Of a DNA stretch of 64,000 nucleotides, positions 48,005 through 58,549 are shown piece by piece. Below the pieces are notes generated by a model, which did not search any database, was not told the origin of the DNA, and saw only the letters and a list, made by a program, of their open reading frames with translations. The position numbers were made by a program, and so were the translations under genes. The DNA comes from Ulva prolifera. Taxonomy: Eukaryota; Chlorophyta; Ulvophyceae; Ulvales; Ulvaceae. The stretch covers positions 1,550,001 through 1,614,000 of the forward strand of contig CM041199.1 of NCBI GenBank assembly GCA_023078555.1. The letters run 5' to 3'. How positions within the stretch are numbered: the stretch's first letter is position 1; each line of letters starts with the position of its first letter.

Positions 48005-51000
48005 CAGTCACAGTCAGCCGCTGCGCCCGCTCAACCGTCACGGCCCCATCCACATGCAGACCTTGAAGGCCCAGTGGGCTTTGTGGACGAGTCGAGCTCC
48101 TGGCTCTCCCGCACCTACCCCCTCGCCGCCGTCGTCGGCATGGACTACGTCAAGCAGGCGCTGCTGCTCGGGGCGGTCGACAACCAGCTCGGCGGCATCG
48201 TGATCGCGGGCCGGCGAGGCACCGGCAAGTCCATCCTCGCGCGCGGCCTGCACGCACTGCTGCCCCCCATCGAGGTCGTCGACGGCAGCATCTGCAATGC
48301 TGACCCCGACCAGCCGGACCAGTGGGAGGTGTGCCACCCACCCCCCAGCTGTGGCTCCCCATGCATGCAGCTTGCCGCGCGGGTTATCTCCATCGGCGCG
48401 TTGTGGGGTGGTGATGCGCCATGCCATGCGATATGCATGGTGTCCGACAGTGACCTGCGCATGACACACCCGGGGCATGACACACAGCATGCATGACACC
48501 CCCAGGATGTGCTTGTCCCCGCACCCCCGCGGCCCCCTACGATCACCGCGCATCACCCCCACCCCGCCCACCACCCCCGCATGAGCGGCGCAGCCTCTGC
48601 CGACTCGTCGCTTGTCACGCACAGCCGCCCCATTGGAGCGTGTCGTGCCACACAATCGGCCGAGCGGGTGAAGTTCGTGCGCATCCAGCCAACCCCACGA
48701 TGCACCAGCGCATTTGCTGCAGTGTGCTCTGGCGTCCTGCCATGCGGTGGCCCGGGCAGCTGTACCTTGGTTTTTTAAACAGGGCATAGGGCCCATGCAT
48801 GAGCCCCCTGATGGCCACACGCCGGCCTCTGACCCCACCACCAGCGCGTCACCCGCCACACACACACAGATACATCCGCTCCACCTGTGCTTTCGGTTCA
48901 TGCATGAGCCCGTGGCTGCAGGACGGCCTCGCGGAGTCCCTCGGCGGCGCCCCGCCCCCGCGCAAGGTCGTGCGCAGCCCCTTCGTCACCATCCCCCTCG
49001 GCGTCACGGAGGACCGCCTCGTCGGCACGGTCGATATCGAGCAGAGCATGAAGACCGGCGAAACCGTCTTCCAGCCAGGCCTCCTCGCCGAGGCGCACCG
49101 CGGCATCCTCTACATCGACGAGATCAACCTCCTCGACGACGGCATCTGCAACCTGCTGCTGTCGACGCTCAGCGACGGCGTGAACGTCGTCGAGCGGGAG
49201 GGCATCTCGATCTCGCACCCCTGCCGGCCGCTGATGATCGCGACGTTCAACCCTGAGGAGGCCCCGATGCGGGAGCACCTCCTCGACCGCATCGCGATCA
49301 CGCTCTCTGCTGACATGCCGATGGCGTTCGAGCAGCGCGTCGAGGTGCGTGCTGCGTTCCGTGCATGCACCGGTGTTGGCGCAGCGTGCGCGTCCGTGGT
49401 GCTGAGTGGTCTCGAGTTGGTTCAACTGTTCAGATGAGCACAGGGATCTCGTCGCGGAGCATCAGCCCCTGATGCGCGGGCAGTTTGCTCACCCGTCAGA
49501 CAGACACGCATGCGGTGCATGAGAGGGACGCAGGCATGCATGTGTGTGTGTGTGCAGGCGGTGAGGGCGGCGGAGCGCTTCCAGGACACGCCGCTGGAGG
49601 TGTTTGACGAGGTGCGGGAGATGCAAGACGGCACGAGCGCGCAGATCCTGCTCGGCCGCGAGATGCTGCCAGAGGTCAAGATCTCGGACGAGCAGGTGAA
49701 GTACCTCGTGGAGGAGTCCCGCCGCGGCGGCGTCCAGGTGTGCGCCAGCTTCCCAGCACCTGCTACGTGTCATCATGCATGCACGCAGAGAACCCAGAGA
49801 AACTAATCCGACAGATTCACCGGTGGACGCTCCGATGGGGGCCCAGGTGCCTCGAGTTGTGTATGTCCCTGTGGAGGGGCCAAATCACGCGCGCGAATCA
49901 CACGCATACACCTTTGCGCAGCAGCGGATTGATGACGTGAGCGCTTGGTTCTGGTGTGGGGGCGATTGCCAGAGCGGGCGTGTGGAGCGGTACCAGGCCG
50001 TGGGTGGGCGTGGCTGTGGTGCTGTGCGGCGGCGGCGGCGGGGGGTGGTGGGCCGCTGTGTGCACCTGAGGCCCGGAGGACCTGCCGCATGTGGCTAGTT
50101 TCCCACTGGTCGCCCGGCGGCGCTGCGGAAGGGGGTGGGTCGGGGGGGCTCGCAGGTAGCAGTGCTGTACATCGTGCACAACAGCGGCGCCGATCTGCGG
50201 TGTTGCGGGCTGTGCATGGCAGCGGGGGTAGCGGGGCAACATGCAGAGTGCGCCTGCTGGGCAGCTTCAGCGGCCGCTCTGCTCGGCGCTCTAACTACCC
50301 CCCCCCCCCCCCCCCCCCCCCCCCCCACTCTAACTACGCCGGCCATCCCCGCACAGCCGGCTGAGCATAGCGCGTGGCCGCCTGGCTGGCGCGTTGTGAT
50401 CGGGGAGTGGGACCGAGTCGCCGCCTCATGCACGGGGGGTCCCGCCGCACATGCATCTTCCGCACCTGCCCACGTGCCGCCGCGCCACGATGACTCCATG
50501 TGCTGCGATTACTGCATCCGCGCCGGGCAGCCCGACCCCCCGCGCCGGCGCTTCACCCCGCGTTCGCACAACACTCCAACACAGTGCACCATAACCACGT
50601 GCATGCCGGCAGCAGCCTCAAACGATCATGCCAGGATCCCCCAGAGGCAGGTGAGCAAGAGGGGGAGTGCGTGTGTGCAGGGCCACCGGGCGGAGCTGTT
50701 TGCGGTCAAGGCGGCGCGCGCCGCGGCGGCGTTCTCGCAGCGGGAGGAGGTGTCCAAGGACGACCTGCGGCTCGCCGTGCAGCTGGTGATCCTGCCGCGG
50801 GCGACGATCGACAACATGGACCTCGACGATGACGAGGAGCCCCCCCCACCACCCCCGCCACCCCCGCCGCCGCCGCCGCAGGACGAGCAGCAGGAGGAGG
50901 ACCAGGAGGAGGTGCGGGGCCGTCTGATGCGCATTGTGGGCATGGCACCGCCTGTGGCCATGCGTGTGCTCCTGTCCTTAGCTGCTGTGTAGCGAGACGT

Positions 51001-53404
51001 CGCTGCTGTCTGTCCGGGTGTTTTGTGTTTTCGCAATACATTGCAGCGCGGACCGGTGGTGCCAGCGGGCGCAGCAACCTCGGGCAGGCAGAATTGGGAC
51101 CGGGTGTGTAGGTGTGTCCAGTTGTCGGTGTGCGCGATGTGTGTCTTCAGGGTGTCAGAGCTGCACCTGTAAGCAGCAGGCTGCGGCTGATGTTGCATGC
51201 ACATAAGCTGGCCGCACCCTGCCAGATACGCGCGCGCTGTGTGCTGGGGGCTCACAGGTGGTGCCAGGCCAACAAGCGGTCGGCTGGGGCGCCTCGTGCC
51301 GCACCGCCCGCAGCCTCGCTCCTGCAACGCTGCAGTCGCTCTCCCGATGAGACCGGACGGGGGGGGGGAAATGCTCGATCTGAACGAAACACAGCAATGC
51401 TTCGTTTTCGGCACAATGCGCCCAAACCTAGTGTCTCAGGTTTGCATACGTGTGTCGCGTGGCGTGCAGCAAGAGGAGGAGGAGGAGGAGGATGACGAGG
51501 ACGAGGACGACGAGCAGGACCCCGACCAGATCCCTGAGGAGTTCATGTTTGACGCCGAGGGCGTCGTCCTCGACGCCGACGTCCTCAAGTTCAGCCAGGC
51601 GCGCCCCGCCCGTGCTGTGCATGCTGTGCGTGCTTTGAGTCGACCGGGCACGCGGCTGCGGTGGCGGCCTTGCTGTTGCACCCGCGGCGTGGGTGCATGT
51701 GGACACTCTCACTCTCACGGGGGAATCCCGGATCTAGTGTGTTGACGGGGTGGCTGATGGGTTGGGGCCCAGATCCTTGGCCACGCGCTCCAGGCTGCGA
51801 GGTGGCAGCTGCTTCATCAGAAGGGCTCTCGGCGGCGGCCGTCTCTCCGTCGGGGCGTGTGGGTGTCCCGTGGCCGGCTGCAGCATGGCGTGTGGGTGGC
51901 CCTGGCGGTGGCGGTGCGGTCGCCTGAGGGAGCTCCCTGCAGTGCAGGCGAATCAGCAGAACAAGGGCAAGACGGGCAAGGCAAAGAACCTCATTTTCTC
52001 AGAGGACCGGGGCCGCTACATCAAGCCGATGCTGCCGAAGGGCGCCGTGACGCGGCTCGCCGTCGACGCGACGATGCGCGCCGCCGCACCCTTCCAACGC
52101 ATGCGCCGCCAGGCCGCCGCGGACAAGGGCGAAGTGCCGAAGAAGGTGCAGCCCCCCCTCGCCACCCTTGCCCTCATGCCCCAACGTAGCTCCTCTGCCG
52201 GAGGCGCCCACAGCGCACGCCGTGCGCATGCACGTCTCTCATCGTTTATTCAAATGCATGAATCACATGCATGTGTTGCAGCCCGCTCCGGCGCCGTGCC
52301 GCGTTGTGCGCGAGCGTGTCGGAGTGCCGCCGCAGTCGCGTGCGACCGGCTCGAGCGTGCATGACTGGCCCGCGGCGCGTGCAGGTGTACGTGGAGAAGG
52401 GGGACATGCGGTCGAAGCGCATGGCGCGCAAGGCGGGCGCGCTCGTCATCTTCGTCGTCGACGCGTCGGGCTCGATGGCGCTGAACCGCATGTCGGCCGC
52501 GAAGGGCGCGATCATGCGGCTGCTCGCGGAGTCGTACACCTCCCGCGACCAGGTCAGCCTCATCCCCTTCTACGGCGACAAGGCCGAGGTGCTGCTGCCG
52601 CCGAGCAAGTCGATCTCGATGGCGAAGAAGCGCCTTGACGCGCTACCCTGCGGCGGCGGCTCGCCGCTCGCGCACGGCCTCTCGCTCGCCGTCCGCACCG
52701 GCCTCTCCGCGCAGGTGCGTGCCCCCACGCCCCCACCCCCTTCCCCCCTCTACACGTGACTCTGGAGAGACGCGACGGCGCGCGGTTGAGCGCTACATGC
52801 GTTGCTTGCGCATGTGAGCCGGTGCTGGTCTTGATCTGTCCTCGAGTGGCCTCTGTGCATGTTGGGTGCACAGCGCGCGGCCGCCTTGGTGTCCGACGCT
52901 TTCACACCATCAAAATGCATCGACGGGACGGGACGTTGCCTACACACACCATCGATGCACATGCTCCCACCAAGCCGCTGTACGATAGCTTGAGACGCCT
53001 CGCCCCCCCCCGTGGGCTGTGCGTGCTGGGACCGCGAAGGCGTGAGTGTGGCGTGAGTGCAGGAGAGCGGCGACACGGGGCGGGTGATGGTGGTATGCAT
53101 CACCGACGGCCGCGCGAACGTGTCCCTCGCGCGCTCGAACGACGACCCCGACGCCCTCGCCGAGGGCGCCCCGAAGCCCGCGAAGGACGACCTCAACACC
53201 GAGGTCCTCGACATGGCGAAGCGCTGCGGCGCCGCCGGCTTCCAGCTGCTCGTGATCGACACGGAGAACAAGTTTGTGTCGACGGGCTTCGCGGAAGAGA
53301 TCGCGAAGGCGTCGCAAGGGAAGTACTACTATCTGCCGAACGCGAACGACGCGGCCATCGCAGCCGCGACGTCGCAGGCGATGGCCGCGGCCAAGGCGGA
53401 GTAG
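48005..53404 (+). CDS. CHLD: magnesium chelatase subunit D (chloroplast chlorophyll synthesis)
   Basis: Eight exons are visible: 48005-48328, 48922-49344, 49558-49737, 50681-50911, 51470-51598 (3' end uncertain), 51948-52145, 52385-52714 and 53063-53404, about 718 residues. The first exon, with start codon and transit peptide, was not found. The protein is part of the ChlI-ChlD-ChlH complex that inserts Mg into protoporphyrin IX in the plastid. Domain order: AAA+ module ([44 protein letters not shown]), helical region ending [10 protein letters not shown], a linker with a Pro run and a long acidic run, then an integrin-type vWA domain with a VDASGSM metal site, and the end [15 protein letters not shown]...KYYYLPN. 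Nearly all introns are phase 0. The donor after FSQ is either GC or a GT 12-24 bases on. A TGTAA signal lies at 53733. Confidence 0.95.
50298..50326. repeat. poly-C run in a ChlD intron
   Basis: An uninterrupted run of about 29 C in the 943-base intron between the third and fourth visible exons. Confidence 0.9.
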
Positions 53405-53732
53405 TGTGCGCGGAGGGGGTGAGTATGCATGTGACGCATGCATGTGGGGCCGGGCGGGTGGCGCTGCCGAGAAGCTGCCGCAGAGAGCGGGGGCTGGGGG
53501 GACGGGCAGCGCCGCGTGCTGTGTGCTGTGTGCTTTGTGCTGTGGGGCGGTGTGGGGCCGGGACGGCGGAGCGGCGCGGGGGGAGTGCTGGGCCTGCGGC
53601 TGCTGAGGAGCCGAGAGGTGGCCTTGTCGGACGGGAGTGAGCCATCAGATGCGTGTGGAGTGGCTGGAAGCGGCGGGGCTCAGTGCCGGCTAGCGGCCAC
53701 AGGTGATCGTGCCGCCCGGCCTGGTGCAGTTT

Positions 53733-53737
53733 TGTAA
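53733..53737 (+). terminator. TGTAA polyadenylation signal of ChlD
   Basis: TGTAA, the usual green-algal polyadenylation signal, about 330 bases after the ChlD stop codon. It is the first occurrence downstream. Confidence 0.6.
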
Positions 53738-54972
53738 ATTTGCTTTCCTGTATGCGGTGCCCTGACAGGGTCCACACGTCCGAAATGGCCGTTCTTGAGA
53801 CTTGATGTAGCAACGAGTTCATAGTGTGTACTTCTGGCACGGACTGGAGTGACGGCATGTCGCCGAGAACCGGATCGTGCGCGTCAGTGGTTTGTTGTGC
53901 ACCGTTGGCACGGTCTGCTCACGGCGATTCCAGCTGCGCTGTCGCAGATTGCAGCGAGCAGCATTCACTTCGACAGAGAACGTGTTGAAGCGGTAGCGCA
54001 GCGGGCATCGACAGCTGCTTACACCGATGCGACCCATCAAATGCACGCCAGCACGTGAGGTAACACCAAGGCACAACGCCTGCAGCGAGGTCATGGCTGT
54101 CCACGTTCGGTTGGACGCCAGTGGACAGCTGCCTTGGCACGGTACCCACGGCGTACGGTACAGTGTGAGGTCACAACATCTGGAGTTGCATGCATAGACA
54201 CTGTCACAGGTCTCCAGAAGTCACGCCAAGTCATCACTTAGTGAAGACATTTATACTGGAACCTAGTCTTGTACATTGTCATGCTGTAGGACAGCGCTGC
54301 GCCAAGGCGTTGTTCGGGGGCAGCTCAGGTTTGACTTTGCCTCACTGCATGGCTTGGTGGGAGTGACTTTAGCAGGATACGCGCACTTGCTGTGCCCATG
54401 TACAACGCAGGAACATGAACGGGTCCCACGACATGCAACAGGCTCTGCCCTTGTACATGGTGAGCCTGTGGCCATCCAGTTGCATAGCGGCCGTATCACT
54501 GGATTGCCAGAGAGCCCTACCTTGTAGGTCCCCAGCCTCGGGATGTTCATCCAATTACAAATGTTTGTCCGGGACCGAGGAAGCACGTCTATATCCAAGA
54601 GGTACATCTTCTGCGGGCGCAGCTGTGCTGGCTCAAACCGACCTCCACCAGTGTTGCGTTTTGCACAGCACTGCAGTACTACGTTGCTGTGCAGCGCGAG
54701 AACAGGCATCATATCTGGACAGATGCAATATGTGACCACTGAGGATGCTGAAAAGAAAAGGAAAAAAACAAACCAAAACCGGTCCTGCCGGACCAAGCAT
54801 CTCTGTTGGTAACCAACACTTCCTCATGAGCATCTGCCAGTTGCCGTGCAATTTCTGCGCACGTTCTTCCCCGAAGGCTGAGGGGTGCAAGCGCACGCTG
54901 CAACCTGGCCATGGTGTCCGGCTGTCTGGCCACTGTCAGCTTCCACACGTGTGCTTCCGACAGAGACGCCGT

Positions 54973-55056
54973 GTAAAGTAAAGTAAATCTGGATTTACTG
55001 AGCCGTATCCTATTGGACACTGACAACTCCGAATTAACGGGACCACATATGCCGAA
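54973..55056 (-). repeat. dispersed TTTAC-tailed repeat, copy 6
   Basis: On the minus strand: TATGTGGTCCC, TTAATTCGGAGTTGTCAGTGTCC, AATAGGATACGGCTCAGTAAAT, CCAGA, then three TTTAC units. The best-preserved copy together with 10717-10799. Confidence 0.8.
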
Positions 55057-55961
55057 CGTGTCATTACCAGTGCTTGTTGACCGGGGGCTGGGATGGTCAC
55101 AGCAAGCAGAGGTGGTCACGGCCAATGTGCCACTAGCTTGCTTGAGACAATGGGGGAACACCAACGGCACACATGGTTGTATCTCGTTTGCGGTGCACAG
55201 CCTTGCCTTCACGGTAGCTCACGGATTGACATGTTCAGTGGATTGTGATGATGTTTGCCAAGGATGTGTGTGCTGTCGGTCAGCTACGCATTTGTTTTGA
55301 GGAGATGCAATCAGACAGCGTGTTTTTTTTGGTCACAGACGCAATCACATGGTGTACGCTTTGGTGAGTCATGACCAGTGCCAAAGCACGGATGGATAGT
55401 TCCGGCACACTGACCAGTTGCAAACCAGAGCTACAGAGCTGGACATCAGTTTGAGCCCGGTGTCTGCAATCAACCCGGCCCTTCACAAGTGATAGCTCAT
55501 TCCAGCCAAATGCGAATGTAGGGCGAGGATGGCCAGTCAGCATCCTGGGACAGCACACACTAGATTGTCAAGAAGCCGGTCAGCAGAGAATGTACCTGCA
55601 GTGTGTGAACTTGAGATCTCAAAACAGCCCGATTCGTCTTTTCATGTGGTCTGCGTATCTGACAAGGCCTCAGTGTCCACGATGTGCTAGGCATCTGAGC
55701 ATGTCAATCCTAAGACATTCTCGGCTCGTTTTCGATCAATGAACCATTAGGTTGAATGGCATAAGCTTAAATAATATTGGTGTAGACGTACTGGATCATC
55801 GCAGTGACAAGTTGTACTTTCAACTATCTGCAACATCTATGCAATGTACAACCGTGACTGGCATCAGACATTGCATGGCAATGTGCTGTCACATGCTCAT
55901 GGCAGAGCTCAACACATCATCGAAGCAGTCTTTGCGCACCGCAAACACTTTCACTCTTAGT

Positions 55962-55966
55962 TTACA
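55962..55966 (-). terminator. TGTAA polyadenylation signal of translin
   Basis: TGTAA on the minus strand about 120 bases beyond the translin stop codon, a typical distance. Confidence 0.6.
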
Positions 55967-56086
55967 AACACAACATCATCAACCATGAATTCGGAATACC
56001 CTCGATGACCTTCAGCGCTAGGTCAGCCTGGGCCTGGTCCCCACTACAAACATTCTTTTGCGCAGCAACAGACAAGCTGCAGGCCT

Positions 56087-57866
56087 TCAGGCATCCTCGC
56101 CCCCTGCCTTGTCAGCGGGAGGCTCGTCCTCGCCAGCATCAGCTGTGCGAGTGAAGCCGAGGTTCTCTGTCAGAGACTGCTCGTACAGAGTCGTCTCCAT
56201 CTTCTTGAGAGTGTACTTCAGGGTATCAAACTTCTTGCGCAGGGCCCCGTTCCGGAAGTCGAACTGCACACGAAGCATTCACCATGAAGCACAAGACCAA
56301 ATCGGCAATCGAGACACAGTACACGTACACATACCATCAATAGGAAGCTCAACAATCTAAGGACGTCACTGAAGCTGCAATCACCGCAAGGGTATCAATC
56401 GTTCACAGCAGTCGCCATGGAATACACTCTCAGTCCCTGCCAGTGATCCCAGTGTCCCTCCATGCACCAAGATCAGAAGCTGCTTTGGTACATGTCCCGC
56501 AGCCACAAGGATTTGGTGTGCTTTGGGAGGACAGCGAGGCGCACCTCAAGAAAGACCCCCATCAGAGTGTCCACGACATCACGGCAGCGCTGCACGGCTG
56601 GGATGTCCCGGGAGGTCGCGCAGGCGACGGCGTAGCGGTTGAGCTCGCCTGTGAAGTCCAGCACACCCCCGAGGTACTCGTCTCGATTGACCAGGGGCAG
56701 CTCCCCTATCCTCGGGACACGGCCCTCAAGCAGAAACACTTGGAAAATCCGGCCCTCTGCCCACTGCAGCAAAAATTATATACCATGCAGTTCCCCTATT
56801 GTGTGACGCTGAGCTTCCTGGCAGGTCATGGGTTGCATGAGTTTGTTGCATTGTATGGAGGTGGAACGCAGGTTCAGGTGGAGAAGGACTCAGAATGAGT
56901 AGGAGATGATTGGACTCCCCATGTCTAAAAAAGAGTAGGAGAAATTTATCCTCACTGTCCTTCGTGTGTGGCAACACATGCCAGGCCTGGGAAGGCAACG
57001 GTTGCACGTATGCCAGTGTGCGGGATACAGTGCAGTTTGCATGAAGAGGGAAGAGGGTTCAGAACACGACATGGCGTCTACAGGGTGTGGCTGTCAGTGT
57101 TAAAAAGCTCGTTGTTTGATATCTCATCAGGGAAATCAGCGTTGGATTTCAAATGGTGTCATCATCCAGCCACATCCAGAACAAACCACCAGAAACCATG
57201 CAAACACAGGTAATCAAGAGCACTATGCAAAACACACAAGGGCGGAGCATACCTCTTCAAGGGAGTTGGAGTATGATCCGCCCATACGCAAAGACGGCTC
57301 AGCCTCCACTATGTCTTTCAGCTTTTCCGCAGCCTTCTGAGCTTTCTCGAGCTTATCAGCAGCACCATCAAAGTCTCCGCGGTGCAGACAGTATATCGCC
57401 TGCTTGGACAGTTTCTGTGTATCTGCAGAGCACCCTCATGCTCTCCAGCTTCGGCGCAGCCTCATGATGAGCGGTCATGCGAAAGTCTTCTCCATGGTTG
57501 CCCGGAGGTAATCACACTCGACAGGACGTTACCGCGGCTGTCCTTTATCACGCGCTCCCTCTTCTCATCGTACTCGATCATTTCTTTGTTGATGCGAGAG
57601 AAGTCGCCGGTGTCGACGAGCTCTGTAGTAGCTGCCGACACCTGCATATACAACTTATATTATTAATCCCAGTCAGCAGATACAGTGCAAGATCGGGGTG
57701 TTCCAGTGGTCGGCGAGGAAGGCACGGCTATGGCATGGTGACGGCGTTGGAGGCAAGTCCCCGGTGCGCCTCAGGCAGCTGATCAACTCATGACATGATT
57801 TCCATCAGTGAGCCGCAGATAGCTGAAGCGCACCGTTGATCGCGTTCTCTTAGCTGCGGGTGGCAT
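56087..57866 (-). CDS. TSN: translin (C3PO endoribonuclease subunit)
   Basis: Five exons, 57866-57834, 57641-57533, 57422-57253, 56763-56545 and 56263-56087, sum to 708 bases and 235 residues, close to the usual length of 228-230. All junctions have GT donors and CAG acceptors, and the frame is kept throughout. Translin binds single-stranded RNA and, with TRAX, forms the C3PO RNase that trims RISC passenger strands and tRNA leaders. Seen here: N-terminal helix FSRINKEMIEYDEKRERVIKDSR, then QAIYCLHRGDFDGAADKLEKA, FLLEGRVPRIGEL, the DEYLGGVLDFTGELNRYAV segment, CRDVVDTLMGVFLEFDFRNG, and ALRKKFDTLKYTLKKMETTL. The C-terminal tail is short and acidic. The start (MPPAAKRTRST) is inferred from an 11-codon exon with matching phase 0 junctions. 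TRAX can look similar, but the RNG-LRKK-D-LKY pattern favours translin. It is divergent from the HORMA gene. Confidence 0.92.
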
Positions 57867-58549
57867 CTGGCAATGGAACACCAGACGGCGGCAGGAGCTG
57901 ACAAATTGCAAATTCGTCCACCTCTGCCACGGTACTGCACCTAGTACCATGCGATTGGTCTCTGATGACAGAAGCCTGGCCTGGATGGTGGATGAGCGTT
58001 GCACAACTGCGCAATCGTTGCATGCATTGCGGTCGTCTTGACCAGATTCACCGGCGCGTACAGCCGTCAACGCAGGAGCGACACCGCATTCTTCAATATG
58101 TGTGCTACGCCTGCCCGATACATGTGCCGGTTGATCGTCTTTGACTGTTTCAAGCGAGCCGTAAAGAGACTTGTGGCGTCAGTGCAGCTGCATGCATCTT
58201 TGTTACACTGCTCCGAAAACTCGCGGCATGTCGAGATGATCATGCCCTGGTTGCTCCATTCACGAGCCATGCTTGTCGACCATGGCACCTCCAGGTGCAC
58301 AAGATCGTGGTGATTCAGACAGTGATGTGCGGTAGAAGGTGATCGTTGCGACTTCATTAGTTTTATTGCTGTGACCAGGTACTTGAGCGGTGTGGAACGC
58401 GCAACCAAAACGACGGTACGCAAGGTTTATATTGGGAAATTGATTGAACTAATCCGTTTGGTTATGTTTCATGCAATTTATGGGGTGTAGGTAGCCGCTC
58501 CAGCAGGTCAGGTCTCCAGCTCTCTGTTGCGAGCCCCAAGTTCGACACG
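57867..58549. promoter_or_regulatory. shared upstream region of translin and HOP1/ASY1-type genes
   Basis: 683 bases separate the two divergent start codons, so both promoters must lie here. I see no clear TATA box. A minus-strand frame of 118 codons (58067-58423) fills part of it and could be a short gene or a chance frame. Confidence 0.4.

Larger units (their letters stand above)
53405..56086. other. interval between ChlD and translin
   Basis: The first 330 bases are the ChlD 3' untranslated region. The rest is lower in GC and holds one TTTAC-tailed repeat (54973-55056). Minus-strand frames at 54263-54796 and 55280-55558 look protein-like but are unassigned. The last 125 bases are the translin 3' untranslated region. 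Confidence 0.5.

Noticed and set aside
48054-48150. ATG at 48054 as the ChlD start
   Set aside because: It is out of frame with the conserved AAA+ sequence. The true frame runs open to an upstream CAG acceptor.
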